Shown here piece by piece: positions 8,877 through 18,014 of a DNA stretch of 64,000 bases (the stretch's first letter is position 1; each line of letters begins with the position of its first letter). The stretch comes from Terriglobia bacterium (GTDB lineage: Bacteria; Acidobacteriota; Thermoanaerobaculia; Thermoanaerobaculales; Thermoanaerobaculaceae): NCBI GenBank assembly GCA_020073245.1, contig JAIQFQ010000001.1, forward strand, positions 666,001 to 730,000, written 5' to 3'. A model generated the notes under the pieces. The model was not told where the DNA came from. It saw nothing but the letters and a program-made list of their open reading frames with translations, and ran no database searches. The position numbers were made by a program, and so were the translations under genes.

Positions 8877-9434
8877 CTAGAACTTGACCTGCGGGACCTG
8901 CCGGTCTTCCGGCGCCTCCACCTGGAAAAACGTCTCCAGCTGGAAGTTGAACATGCCAGCGATGATGCTGGAGGGGAACATCTGGATCCTGTTGTTGAGC
9001 CGGAGCACGGCGTCGTTGTAGTACTGGCGCGCGAAGCCGATCTTGTTCTCCGTCGAGGTCAACTCCTCCTGCAGTGCCAGGAAGTTCTGGTTGGCCTTGA
9101 GGTCGGGGTACGCCTCCGCCACCGCGAACAGCGAGCGCAGGGTCTGGGAGAGCGCGTTCTCCACTTTGGCCCGCTCCTCCACGCTGCCGGTCACTTCGAC
9201 CGCCTGCTGCCGCGCCTTGGTCACTGCCTCCAGCGTTCCGCGCTCATGGCCCATGTACCCCTTCACGGTCTCCACGAGGTTCGGGATGAGGTCGTGCCTT
9301 CGCTTGAGCTGCACCTCGATCTGGCTCCACGAGTTCTTGACCTCGTTGCGGGACCCGACCAGCCCGTTGTACATCCCCATCACCCAGAAGATCACCACCA
9401 CGATAAGGACCAGAAAGACGAGACCCACGATCAT
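8877..9434 (-). CDS. lemA: LemA family protein
   Basis: 185 residues. One N-terminal membrane helix (about residues 2-20) is followed by the long helical LemA domain; recognisable blocks are YNGLVGSRNEVKNSWSQIEV, QLKRRHDLIPNLVETVKGYM and the C-terminal FNFQLETFF. LemA proteins are membrane-anchored coiled proteins of uncertain function, often beside M48 proteases as here. The ATG overlaps the TGA of the upstream zinc-ribbon gene (TGATG), and GAGGAGGTGA gives a strong Shine-Dalgarno. The order zinc-ribbon protein, LemA, M48 protease is one operon. Confidence 0.93.
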   Translation of the reverse strand: MIVGLVFLVLIVVVIFWVMGMYNGLVGSRNEVKNSWSQIEVQLKRRHDLIPNLVETVKGYMGHERGTLEAVTKARQQAVEVTGSVEERAKVENALSQTLRSLFAVAEAYPDLKANQNFLALQEELTSTENKIGFARQYYNDAVLRLNNRIQMFPSSIIAGMFNFQLETFFQVEAPEDRQVPQVKF

Positions 9435-9925
9435 CACTTCACCTCCTCTGCGGTACCTTCCGCCGCTTCCGTCGCGGGCGGCACTGCCGCGACCCCGAAC
9501 GTCTCTCCCATGAACCGAAGCGCCGCCTCGGGATGCGACCCGGGCGCGACAGCCATCTGCCCGATCAGAGAGCCGAGTTCCCCGTGGTCGAACCACAACC
9601 CGTGGCTCGGGCAACGGTCGAGCAACACCCGAGGCGACTGGCCCACGGTGACTTTCTCCATCGCCTTGTCGCAGCGCGGGCACTGCCTGGGCTTTTCCGA
9701 GGTGACCGCCGCGGCGAGTGGACCGCCCTCCCCCACCGACGGCGTTCGCCCCACCTTCTCCGCAAGCAGAGCGAGCTCCCCGGCATCGAACCAGAGGCCC
9801 CGACACCACGGGCAGGCGTCGAGCTCGATTTCCTCGCGCTCGACGACGATGAGCGGCTCGCGACACACGGGGCAGTTCACGTTTGGTCCTTCGCCCGGTG
9901 CCGCGCCCGCTCGCACTCGGGTCAT
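9434..9925 (-). CDS. tandem zf-TFIIB-type zinc ribbon protein
   Basis: 163 residues with two copies of a TFIIB-like zinc ribbon. The first is CPVC followed by CPWCRGLWFDAGEL (about residues 18-51); the second is CPRC followed by RCPSHGLWFDHGEL (about residues 81-116), in which one Cys of the last pair is replaced by His. Each ribbon ends in the family-typical GLWFDxGEL. The remaining tail is Ala/Glu-rich. The function of this family is unknown; here it leads an operon with LemA and an M48 protease, suggesting a role in that membrane quality-control unit. A TATAAT hexamer lies 18 bases upstream of the start. Confidence 0.8.
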   Translation of the reverse strand: MTRVRAGAAPGEGPNVNCPVCREPLIVVEREEIELDACPWCRGLWFDAGELALLAEKVGRTPSVGEGGPLAAAVTSEKPRQCPRCDKAMEKVTVGQSPRVLLDRCPSHGLWFDHGELGSLIGQMAVAPGSHPEAALRFMGETFGVAAVPPATEAAEGTAEEVK

Positions 9926-9943
9926 GTCGCCGGGGTCGACCGG

Positions 9944-9949
9944 ATTATA
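9944..9949 (-). promoter_or_regulatory. -10 element of the zinc-ribbon/lemA/M48 operon
   Basis: A perfect TATAAT on the minus strand, 18 bases before the ATG at 9925, inside the short palindrome GGATATAATCC. No good -35 hexamer is visible at 16-18 bases spacing. In such GC-rich DNA the AT-rich hexamer stands out. Confidence 0.55.
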
Positions 9950-9967
9950 TCCTCCACGACCACCCGC

Positions 9968-11107
9968 TCACTCGAGCGGCGTGATCGCCTCCTGGAACAC
10001 CACACCCCGTTTCGCGAGATCGGCCATGACGAACTCGTAGCACCCGGAGTCCCGGCCGATGTACTCGGGCGGCGAAACTCCTTTGCGGTCCCAGAGGCCC
10101 TGGGCCACCAAGCGCACTCCCGCCGTGCAGGTGTACCCGGTGGTGCGGGCCATCGATGTCGTTCCTGTGCTGCGGTCGAACCGATCGACCATCTCGAAGA
10201 TCCGGCGCGACCGGCGCCCTTCCTTGGAGCCGTCGACGATCACTCGCATCGCCGTGAGGTCCTCCTCGCCCGGGTCGAACTGCCATGAGGGGAAGAGAAG
10301 GCGTGATGTGACATCGAGCGGCTTCACGCGAACGCCCCCGACCTCGATCGGTTCGGTGCCGAAGAAGCCGCTCTCGCGGAGGACCCGGATCTTCTCGATG
10401 TGCCCGGGGTAGCGCATCGTCTTCTCGATCATGGACGGCACCTTCACGGTCACGAGGAGCGACCGCAGGCCGTCGGTGTTGAACGCCTCGAGAGTTCCCA
10501 CCTTTGGGAACTCCACCAACTCGGGCTCCGAGAGAGCCGGCATGGTGACGACCCGGCCGGCCGTGACGTAGCGGGCGGGACGTGTGTACTCCTCCAGCAC
10601 ATCGCTCGGCGAGAACGCCGCCTTGTACTCCCACGGCCACGTGCGAACGGCTGGCAGGCCGCCGACGTAGCAGACGAACCGGTCGACCCGGTCGAAGTCG
10701 GTCTCCATCCTGCCGAGGATGAGGTTGGAGCATCCCGGCGCGACCCCGCAGTCCACGACGGCGCACACGCCGTGCCGGCGGGCCAGGGGGTCGAGCGCGA
10801 GGGCGTCCTCCGGAAAGAACGAGATATCCACGACGGTCTTGCCGGCCTCTATCACAGCCTTCAGCATGGCGAAACCCATGTGACCAGGCACCGCGCCCAC
10901 CACGAGGTCGTGGCCCTCCACGACGCGTTCGATCGCGCCCGTGTCGGACAGATCGGCGCGTACGGTCGTGACCCCAGGGACGCCCTCGAGACGACCTAGC
11001 ACTGCGGCCGAGACGTCCGCCACCGTGACCTGGAACTCGCCGTTCCTTGCGAGATCCCTTGCCATCACCCCACCCACCAGCCCACCCCCGAGCACCGCAA
11101 CCCTCAT
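9968..11107 (-). CDS. saccharopine dehydrogenase family oxidoreductase
   Basis: 379 residues. The N-terminal Rossmann domain begins at once with VAVLGGGLVGGVMARDLA (NAD(P)-binding) and is followed by the catalytic domain of the saccharopine dehydrogenase / lysine dehydrogenase superfamily, with GVAPGCSNLILG and GLRSLLVTVKVPSMIEKTMRYPGH as recognisable stretches. Substrate is uncertain: saccharopine dehydrogenase, lysine 6-dehydrogenase and carboxynorspermidine synthase-like activities are all possible for the fold. The start has a good GGAGGAA ribosome-binding site. It stands alone; a dapF gene elsewhere in the window indicates that lysine is made by the diaminopimelate route. Confidence 0.85.
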   Translation of the reverse strand: MRVAVLGGGLVGGVMARDLARNGEFQVTVADVSAAVLGRLEGVPGVTTVRADLSDTGAIERVVEGHDLVVGAVPGHMGFAMLKAVIEAGKTVVDISFFPEDALALDPLARRHGVCAVVDCGVAPGCSNLILGRMETDFDRVDRFVCYVGGLPAVRTWPWEYKAAFSPSDVLEEYTRPARYVTAGRVVTMPALSEPELVEFPKVGTLEAFNTDGLRSLLVTVKVPSMIEKTMRYPGHIEKIRVLRESGFFGTEPIEVGGVRVKPLDVTSRLLFPSWQFDPGEEDLTAMRVIVDGSKEGRRSRRIFEMVDRFDRSTGTTSMARTTGYTCTAGVRLVAQGLWDRKGVSPPEYIGRDSGCYEFVMADLAKRGVVFQEAITPLE

Positions 11108-11345
11108 CGACGGTTCCTCCCGACTCCGCGTGAAGTGTACCGTGCAGACGGCCGAGATGCCGATCGCACCAGGGGCCTCGCTTTGGTCGGCGCACGCGCC
11201 GGCTCACCACCCCAGTTCATCGGGGAGTGTCCGGACTCCCGACGACCGCCAGCGAGCGCATCGATGTCTCTCGGAGGCGCGGCCCACTGTTTGCCACGAT
11301 CACCCATGGCTGGCTTCCGGGACGGACTCTCCGGCGCATGGGTGC

Positions 11346-11351
11346 TACCAT
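11346..11351 (+). promoter_or_regulatory. -10 element directly before the DUF2891 gene
   Basis: TACCAT preceded by TGC (extended -10 form), ending six bases before the ATG at 11358. Transcription would begin at or next to the start codon, giving a leaderless mRNA. There is no Shine-Dalgarno before this ATG. A separate 6-bp stem (GGGAGT/ACTCCC, 11223-11240) lies further upstream in the same 250-base gap. Confidence 0.45.
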
Positions 11352-11357
11352 CCCCGC

Positions 11358-12503
11358 ATGCCTAGGATCCCGACCGCAGTAGGTGTTTGGCTGGCCCTTG
11401 CCCTTCCGCTGGCAGCCACCGAGAACCCGGCGGTGTTCAACGCGACCGCCGCCCAGCGCTTCGCCAACCTCGCGCTCGCGTGCGTCCACAAGGAGTACCC
11501 CAACAGGATCTCCCACACCCTTGCGGGTGATGCGGACGTCAAACCTCCGCGCGAGTTGACGCCTGCGTTCTGCGGGTGTTTCGACTGGCATTCCGCGGTG
11601 CACGGCCACTGGCTCCTCGTGCGCCTCATGCGCACGTTCCCGGATGCGCCGTTTGTCCCGAAGGCTCGCGTCGCGATCGCCGAGAGCCTGACGCCCGCGA
11701 ACGTTGCCTCCGAGGTTCGGTACCTGGAGGGTCCCGGCCGGTCGGACTTTGAGCGCCCCTACGGCCTCGCGTGGCTGCTCCAGCTGGCGATGGAGCTCAG
11801 GGAGTGGCGCGATCCGCAAGCGCGGGAATGGGCGGAAACCCTCGGGCCGCTCGAGCGTGCGGCCGCCGGCCGCATCAAGATGTGGCTCCCGAAGCTCTCG
11901 TACCCGATCCGGATGGGCGAGCACAGCCAGACCGCCTTTGCATTCGGCCTCATCCTCGACTGGGCACGCACGGTCGGGGATGGCGAGATGACCTCCCTCG
12001 TCGAAAAGCGCAGCCGCGACTACTACTTCGCCGACCGCGACTGCCCGATGGCATACGAGCCGTCCGGGCAGGACTTCCTGTCGCCCTGCCTCGCCGAGGC
12101 CGACCTGATGCGGCGTGTGCTCACGCAGAGAGAGTTCGCGGCGTGGTTGGGGGCGTTCCTGCCGCGCTTGCCGCGAGACGGCTCGACGTCGTGGCTGCGT
12201 CCGGCGGTTGTGACCGACCCGACCGACGGCAAGCTCGCCCACCTCGACGGCCTCAACCTGTCCCGCGCATGGATGCTCGAAGGGATCGCCTCTGGTCTAC
12301 CCGCCGCCGACCGCCGCGTTCCGTCGCTGCGCGCCGTCGCAGCAGCCCATCGTGAGTCCGGTTTGGTGGCCGTCACCGGTGCGCACTACGAGGGAGGGCA
12401 TTGGCTGGGCAGCTTCGCCGTGTATCTGGTCACGGGGCGAGGGCTTCCCAACAACGTGGGAAACGGTAAAGGTCAAAGGGAAGAACCCAAAGCTGCCAGA
12501 TAG
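11358..12503 (+). CDS. DUF2891 family exported protein
   Basis: 381 residues with a signal peptide (about residues 1-20, cut near LAATENPA). The remainder matches the DUF2891 family by its signature CFDWHSAVHGHWLLVRLMR and the late HLDGLNLSRAWMLEGIASGLP, and looks like an all-alpha toroid typical of sugar-related enzymes; catalytic function is not established. It stands alone on the plus strand. The start is the ATG at 11358; longer in-frame extensions upstream lack coding character. The last dozen codons overlap the left arm of a long imperfect inverted repeat, so the C-terminus may be recently altered. Confidence 0.82.
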   Translation: MPRIPTAVGVWLALALPLAATENPAVFNATAAQRFANLALACVHKEYPNRISHTLAGDADVKPPRELTPAFCGCFDWHSAVHGHWLLVRLMRTFPDAPFVPKARVAIAESLTPANVASEVRYLEGPGRSDFERPYGLAWLLQLAMELREWRDPQAREWAETLGPLERAAAGRIKMWLPKLSYPIRMGEHSQTAFAFGLILDWARTVGDGEMTSLVEKRSRDYYFADRDCPMAYEPSGQDFLSPCLAEADLMRRVLTQREFAAWLGAFLPRLPRDGSTSWLRPAVVTDPTDGKLAHLDGLNLSRAWMLEGIASGLPAADRRVPSLRAVAAAHRESGLVAVTGAHYEGGHWLGSFAVYLVTGRGLPNNVGNGKGQREEPKAAR

Positions 12504-12559
12504 CCCGGTCTCACAGTTCGAGCTCCGCCCTTGGTTCTTCCGTTTGCCATTTTCCATTT
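12461..12559. repeat. long imperfect inverted repeat at the DUF2891 gene end
   Basis: Two 28-base arms, 12461-12488 and 12532-12559, pair at about 22 of 28 positions, with a 43-base loop. The longest perfect block is GGTTCTTCC/GGAAGAACC. The arms are strikingly AT-richer than the surroundings. The left arm lies inside the 3' end of the DUF2891 coding region. It could act as a large terminator hairpin between two convergent genes, or be a remnant of a small non-autonomous element; no target-site duplication is obvious. Confidence 0.55.
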
Positions 12560-12576
12560 CACGTTTGACCGTCTCT

Positions 12577-13650
12577 TCACTGCCAGCGGAAGAGCTTCAG
12601 AGCAAGCACAAAGCTCGCCATCCCCCATAGAACCATCACACCCACGGCTTGCCAACTGGCGACAAGAGGCGCGCCATCGTTGATCACGGCGCGCAAGGCA
12701 TCGTTGAGGGCGGTCAGGGGGAGCGCCCGGATGAACGGGTGCGCCACGGCCGGGAACCGTTCGTAGGAGAAGAAGCTGCCCGAAAGCAGCCACATTGGGA
12801 GCTGGACCAGGTTCATCCAGCCGGACACGCCTTCGATCGTCCGAGGCCGCGCCGCCACGAGCAGGCCGATGCCCGCGAAGGTGAGGGCCCCGATGAGCGA
12901 GATCACTGCAACGTCGAGGAGCGCGCCTCGCACCGCGACCCCGAAGAGCAGCCAACCGAACCCCACCACGACCACCACCTCAAGCACGAGGCCGACGAGC
13001 CGCGAGAACATGAACGAGAGCAGGTAGTGGGAGCGGCGCATCGGGGTTGCCGCAAACCGCTTCAAGAGCTTGCGGGTACGCGCCTGGACCACCGCAAAGC
13101 CAAGCCCCCACATCCCGCTTCCCATCAAGTTGAGACCTACCAACCCCGGGATCAGGAAGTCGATGTACCGATTGCCAGGCTGCGCAACCCGCTCCTCCCG
13201 CGTGTCCAAGCGGTCGGGCCGCCCGAGGGTTCGCTGGAGCGCGTCATCCACCGCGAGGCGGGCGGCGCGTCCCCCGGGTCTGGTCGTGTCGTAACGGTAC
13301 GTCACGGCGAGGGGATGGCCGTCCCTCTCGGCCGAGCTTTCCACAACCACGTCGACCTTGCCGGACCGCAGTGCTTGCGCGGCCTCGGCCGGAGTCACGA
13401 CCGCCACCGTCAGGTCAACCGAGCCGGCGAGCAGCGCGGCGACCCGTTTGGCCGAGGGGTTCGTGCCCACGACCGCCGCGTGCAGTTTGTCCACCGGCTT
13501 GGTCCGAAACGCGATGCCAAGCGCGACAGCGAGCAGCACAGGAAAGACGAAGACCCAGAAGATCGCTTCCGGCTCACGGAGAAACTCCAACAGTCGGGCG
13601 CGGGTGAGCTCGATGAGCGGATGGGGGCGAGAGACGGGAGACCTACTCAT
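12577..13650 (-). CDS. ABC-2 type exporter permease
   Basis: 357 residues of ABC-2 permease type. A first membrane helix lies near residues 28-47, then an extracytoplasmic domain (about 50-165), then five or six helices to the C-terminus with a typical DRGLK-like region replaced by RTRKLLKRFAATPMRRSHYL. It would form the membrane channel of a drug, lipid or polysaccharide exporter with the ATPase encoded immediately upstream; the two genes overlap by 8 bases. Substrate unknown. Confidence 0.88.
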   Translation of the reverse strand: MSRSPVSRPHPLIELTRARLLEFLREPEAIFWVFVFPVLLAVALGIAFRTKPVDKLHAAVVGTNPSAKRVAALLAGSVDLTVAVVTPAEAAQALRSGKVDVVVESSAERDGHPLAVTYRYDTTRPGGRAARLAVDDALQRTLGRPDRLDTREERVAQPGNRYIDFLIPGLVGLNLMGSGMWGLGFAVVQARTRKLLKRFAATPMRRSHYLLSFMFSRLVGLVLEVVVVVGFGWLLFGVAVRGALLDVAVISLIGALTFAGIGLLVAARPRTIEGVSGWMNLVQLPMWLLSGSFFSYERFPAVAHPFIRALPLTALNDALRAVINDGAPLVASWQAVGVMVLWGMASFVLALKLFRWQ

Positions 13651-14614
13651 CGCGCAGCGCCCTGCCCGTCATGCTCACGAAGACGTCCTCGAGCGTGGCC
13701 TGATGCGTCGCGAGGCTTTCGAGGGTGACCCCATGCCGTTCGATCTCGGCCAGGAGCGCCGGGAGCGCCTCCCCGATCCTGCGCACGCTCAGCTTCCAGA
13801 CGCCCTCCCTGTGGACGACACCGCTGACTCCGACCAAGCCGGCAAGGACGTCGAGCGACAGGTCCGGTCGTACTCGAAACTCCACGATCTGATCGGCCGC
13901 GAGCGCCGCGACGAGCACTGCGGGCCGGTCGAGCGCCAGGATCTTCCCGTGGTCCATGATCGCCACGCGGTCGCACAGGCGCGACGCCTCCTCCATGTAG
14001 TGAGTCGTCAGGAGGACCGTCCCGCCACGCGATCGGAACCGTTCCACCACCTCCCAGACCTTGAGGCGCGCCTGGGGGTCGAGCCCCGTCGTCGGTTCAT
14101 CGAGAAAGAGCAACTCCGGATCACTGACCAGTGCACACGCCAGAGCCAGCCTTTGTTTCTGGCCCCCCGACAGTTTGCCGACCCGGGCGTGCTTCTTCTC
14201 CTCGAGCTCGACCGTTGCGATGATCTCGGCCAGAGGCCGCGACTGTGCGAAGAAGCTCGCAAAGAGCCTCAGGGTCTCCTCGACCGTGAGTTTCTCACCG
14301 AGCTGCGTCTCCTGGAGTTGCACTCCCAGGCGCTCCCGCAGCGCGTGCTCCGACCCGCTTCCCCAATGGGTGCCGAGCACCTCCACGATGCCCTCGTCGG
14401 GTCGGGTCAGACCCTCGAGGATCTCGACCGTGGTGGTCTTCCCGGCCCCGTTCGGTCCGAGCAGACCGAAGCACTCGCCGCGGAGGACGGCGAGATCCAC
14501 CCCTGCCACGGCCACGACATCCTCGTACCGCTTGACGAGCCCGGCGCAGCGGGCCGCAACCGAACTCTCGGATGCCACGCTGTGTCCTGTCTCGGGACTG
14601 CTCGATGCTTCCAT
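13643..14614 (-). CDS. ABC exporter ATPase subunit
   Basis: About 323 residues. Full nucleotide-binding domain of the CcmA/DrrA type: Walker A GPNGAGKTTT, signature LSGGQKQRL, Walker B LLFLDEPTTGLDP and H-loop TTHYMEEA, followed by a C-terminal accessory domain (about residues 225-320) typical of DrrA-like ATPases. It overlaps the permease gene by 8 bases, so both are made together. ATG 14614 was chosen, with GAGGTG close by; GTG 14620 would add two residues. The 233-base upstream gap to the TPR gene must contain its promoter, but no strong hexamers are seen. Confidence 0.93.
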   Translation of the reverse strand: MEASSSPETGHSVASESSVAARCAGLVKRYEDVVAVAGVDLAVLRGECFGLLGPNGAGKTTTVEILEGLTRPDEGIVEVLGTHWGSGSEHALRERLGVQLQETQLGEKLTVEETLRLFASFFAQSRPLAEIIATVELEEKKHARVGKLSGGQKQRLALACALVSDPELLFLDEPTTGLDPQARLKVWEVVERFRSRGGTVLLTTHYMEEASRLCDRVAIMDHGKILALDRPAVLVAALAADQIVEFRVRPDLSLDVLAGLVGVSGVVHREGVWKLSVRRIGEALPALLAEIERHGVTLESLATHQATLEDVFVSMTGRALRDE

Positions 14615-14847
14615 CCCCACCTCAGGGTGAACTGGTCAGGCCCTTCCTCGCCCCTCGAAGGTCCCGATGCCAGAACGTCGCAAGCATACAGGACGCCCCC
14701 GGGGTCATTGCCCGAGGTCTGACGAACCGGCCGCAGCCGTCCGTTTCCTTCGGATGGGTTCGGTCTGTCGCTGTCCACGTTCGATGGCGCCGGCACTGTA
14801 CTCCGCGCCCGGAGCGGCGTCACGACGACCCGTCAGCCCAGGAACTG

Positions 14848-16194
14848 TCAGCTCGATGGAGGGGTCGAAAGAGAGTTGAGCCGGTCGACGAACTTCGGGT
14901 TGACCGCACGGGCCTCGGCGAGGACGGTCGCCGCTTCGTCCTTGGCTCCGGATGCCTCCAGTGCTCGCGCCAGGACGAAACGGTTGACGATCTTCTCGAG
15001 TCCCAGCGGCAGATCACGGTACGCCATCGACTGGTCCGCGAAGCGAAAGCGTTCCGCCGCCTTGGCGGGCTCACCGTCCATGAACAATCGCGCGCCCTCG
15101 ACATGCGCGACGAATGCTTCCATGTAGCGCCTTCCGGGGTCAGTCGGCGACATCTTCGCCAGGCGCTCGTGCGCGTTCTTCTGGATGGCATCAGCCTCGG
15201 CCCGATGGCCCGTCCGAAGAGCGACCCAGATTTGCAGCAGCTCGTCCTCAGGCTTCTGGCCGCCGCACGATGCCTGCTGCGCGCTCCAGACCCCTTCCCA
15301 GTCATCCGCGAGCAAGGGCGACAAGGCCGCGATCACACACTTCATCCCCTTGCCCGACGCGCCGCACGCGCTCATGCTGCTGGCCCGCGCGAGCGCCTTC
15401 TCGGCCTCGTCCGTGCGTCCTTCAAGCAGCGCGAGCCACACGAGGTGTTCGTACGACGCGCAGAAGTCCGACTTGATCCGCAAGGCGTCCTCGAGCTCTT
15501 TTCTTGCCTCGTCGTACCGACCCAGCAGGATGAACAACTCTCCGAGCGAGTCGTGAGGGTTGGCCTGATCGGGCGCGATGTACCGGTACGTCTCGAACAT
15601 CCTCTGTGCGTCGGCGAACCGTCCCTGCCCCATCTCCAGGTAACCCAGTTGGTTGTACGCCACGCATCGGTTGGGGGCCACCTCGACCAGGCGGGTGAGC
15701 AGGCGGCGCGCTTCGGGCCAGTCCTGCCGGGCCGTGGCGATGGTGGCCTGCCTCTCGAGGACGTAGGGGTCGTCGGGCTTCTTGGACGCGTACGCACTCA
15801 GGATCTTCTCGGCTGCAGAGGTATCTTTCTTGCGCCCTGCAACGGCATACTCGACCAGGTAACGTTCACGGTCGGTGACCTTGGAAACGTCGCCGTGCTC
15901 GAGTGCCTGGAGCAGCTTCGAGACCACCGGGTCCCCGTCTGGGGCATCCAAGGTGCGCATCTGGAAGTACTTTACCACGAGAAAGTTAGGGTCGAGCTCC
16001 ACGGCCTTCGTGAAGTGTGCGCGGGCCTCGGCGTAGTACAGCTTGTCGCTGGCGTCGAGCCCCTTCTGGAACTCGGCGAGCGCTTCGGGCGACGAGGTGG
16101 TCCACTCCGGGCGCTTCGAGGTGAGCGCCACGACCGCCGCCGCGATCACGACGATGGCCAGTAACACACATGTAATCAGGACGTTACGCCTCAT
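14848..16194 (-). CDS. membrane-anchored TPR protein
   Basis: 448 residues. One N-terminal membrane helix (about residues 5-25) followed by a long array of tetratricopeptide-like helical pairs through most of the protein, clearest at EFQKGLDASDKLYYAEARAHFTKAVELDPN and RFADAQRMFETYRYIAPDQANPHDSLGELFILLGRYDEARKELEDAL. A Cys-containing insert (about residues 295-335) is atypical. It probably scaffolds proteins on the outer face of the inner membrane. The start has GGGAGGAC before the ATG. It is not obviously in an operon; function unknown. Confidence 0.8.
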   Translation of the reverse strand: MRRNVLITCVLLAIVVIAAAVVALTSKRPEWTTSSPEALAEFQKGLDASDKLYYAEARAHFTKAVELDPNFLVVKYFQMRTLDAPDGDPVVSKLLQALEHGDVSKVTDRERYLVEYAVAGRKKDTSAAEKILSAYASKKPDDPYVLERQATIATARQDWPEARRLLTRLVEVAPNRCVAYNQLGYLEMGQGRFADAQRMFETYRYIAPDQANPHDSLGELFILLGRYDEARKELEDALRIKSDFCASYEHLVWLALLEGRTDEAEKALARASSMSACGASGKGMKCVIAALSPLLADDWEGVWSAQQASCGGQKPEDELLQIWVALRTGHRAEADAIQKNAHERLAKMSPTDPGRRYMEAFVAHVEGARLFMDGEPAKAAERFRFADQSMAYRDLPLGLEKIVNRFVLARALEASGAKDEAATVLAEARAVNPKFVDRLNSLSTPPSS

Positions 16195-16310
16195 CCGTCC
16201 TCCCGAACCGGGGCCCGCCAGGGCGGTCGATCCCCACCTGGGCGCACGAACCCCACACCGGTGATACGAGCAAATGGCTCAGGGGTTTTGGGCTTCCGCA
16301 CCACGTCGTG

Positions 16311-17984
16311 TTACGGATGGCTCCGCGTCAGTCGTCTCTTCGCAAGCTGCGAGGGTTGCGGCACCGGCAATTCGAGGCGGGAGGGATACTCCGTCCCGAC
16401 CAGCAGCGCCGGATGCGTCACCACTCCAACGGAAGGGTTGTTGAAGTCGCCCCCATTGTTGGGGTTGACCTCGAAACGCAGGGCATTGGAGCCCGAGACG
16501 TCGATCCGGATCGCGTGCCCGGAGTTGAAGACCATCGCGGTGGACCACAGGTCCACGGTGATCTCGGTCGCGACCCCGGGGGTGAGGAAGCACTCCCGGT
16601 CATCGCCGCACCGCATCCGGGCACGTTGGATGCCGTCGGTGACCAGCATGGACCGCCCGTCCGGGTACACGTCGGTCAGACGCACCGCAAGGTCGAGGTC
16701 CGGTGTATCGGGTCGGATCCAAACCGTGCAGCGGACCCGGCCGGTGACGGTCAGCGGGGTAGTGAGCACCGGCGTGCTGAAACTCAGCACATCGGGTCGC
16801 GCCTCGATCGCGCGCTGGTCGTAGGGACCCGCTTCCGTCGAGAGCTCCTGGCCGCCGATGGTGGGCACCGGATTGGCCGGATCGGCGATCAGACCGAGTT
16901 CGCCGGCGGGTGGTACGAGGGTCGTCAGACCACGGGATGCATCGAGGAAGAGAGGTCTGGGGCTTGTCGGGGGCGGCCAGTCCGGAAGATCGAGCCAGCT
17001 GTTGCCCGGAGCACCGTCTTCACCTGCGGCGCCCATCAGGTAGACGCGCACCGCGGGCCACCGCTCGGCCCCGGACGCCTGTCGTTTGAGGCAGAAGTCG
17101 AACCACTCGTGCACGATGGAGAAGATGTCATCGACGAAGATCGAGTTGGTGGGGTAGGTCAGCTCGCCAGCGTCGGACTGGAACGTGCCGTAGTGGGTCC
17201 AGGGGCCGATCACCACCTTCTGTCTTCCGACCGCACCGGGCCCTCCGTGGTGTTGGAACTGGGTGAATGCGTCAAGGCTCCCCTGCTGGAAGATGTCGTA
17301 CCAACCCCCGATGTGTAGCGTCGGCACGTTGACGGTGGCGACCTTCGGCAGCACCGCCCACTCCGCCCACCAGGCGTCCCACAGGCGGTGGGCCTTCAGC
17401 GGAGCGAAGAGATCGAGGGCGTTCTGGTCTTCAAGCCAGCCGTGCACAAGGGCGTATCGCAGCGCGCCACCCTCGTAAACGGCGTCGTGGTAGAAGTCTG
17501 GCGTCGCCACGATCGGCACCATGCACTTCAGCGCGGCAGGGGCACCCGGCGACAGCGCGTACTGCGTCATCCCGAGCGCCGAGGCCCCGAACGTGCCGAT
17601 GTTTCCGTCGCACCACCACTGCTGCGCGATCCACACGACCGTCGCTCGCCCGTCCGGCCCCTCGTCGACGTAGCCGGTGTACTGCCCCCCCGACCCACCC
17701 CTCCCTCGTTCATCCTGCCCCACGCACGCATACCCCCAGAGGTTGAAGAGGTAGCATGCGTCCCTGACGGTGTTCAGCCCCTTTCCGTACGGCGTGCGCT
17801 GGAGGATTACCGGCCATGGTCCGGGACCGGCGCCGATCGGAAAGTAGACGTCGGTCGCGAGGGGTGTCCCGTCCGGGGCGGGCACCGTCACGGAGAACGT
17901 CTGCCCTGCGGCTCCCGCGGCAAGGGCCGCGGCCACGGCGACCGCCGCGAAGCAACCCCGAACGGGTTTCGAAGACACGTCCAT
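16311..17984 (-). CDS. exported CocE/NonD-type hydrolase (X-Pro dipeptidyl-peptidase family)
   Basis: 557 residues with a signal peptide (about residues 1-27). The alpha/beta hydrolase part contains TVPAPDGTPLATDVYFP, CVGQDERGRGGSGGQY and the nucleophile elbow GTFGASALGMTQY with Ser135. A later IGPWTHYG supplies the likely catalytic His, and the C-terminal jelly-roll (about 340-545) ends the protein. The family cleaves Xaa-Pro dipeptides or esters such as cocaine and amoxicillin-like acyl compounds; the true substrate is unknown. The elbow has Ala-Leu after the Ser where most relatives have a Tyr-x pair. GAGGG precedes the ATG. Confidence 0.88.
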   Translation of the reverse strand: MDVSSKPVRGCFAAVAVAAALAAGAAGQTFSVTVPAPDGTPLATDVYFPIGAGPGPWPVILQRTPYGKGLNTVRDACYLFNLWGYACVGQDERGRGGSGGQYTGYVDEGPDGRATVVWIAQQWWCDGNIGTFGASALGMTQYALSPGAPAALKCMVPIVATPDFYHDAVYEGGALRYALVHGWLEDQNALDLFAPLKAHRLWDAWWAEWAVLPKVATVNVPTLHIGGWYDIFQQGSLDAFTQFQHHGGPGAVGRQKVVIGPWTHYGTFQSDAGELTYPTNSIFVDDIFSIVHEWFDFCLKRQASGAERWPAVRVYLMGAAGEDGAPGNSWLDLPDWPPPTSPRPLFLDASRGLTTLVPPAGELGLIADPANPVPTIGGQELSTEAGPYDQRAIEARPDVLSFSTPVLTTPLTVTGRVRCTVWIRPDTPDLDLAVRLTDVYPDGRSMLVTDGIQRARMRCGDDRECFLTPGVATEITVDLWSTAMVFNSGHAIRIDVSGSNALRFEVNPNNGGDFNNPSVGVVTHPALLVGTEYPSRLELPVPQPSQLAKRRLTRSHP

Positions 17985-18014
17985 GCCCTCGCCGCATGGT
18001 ACTCGATAGCGGAC

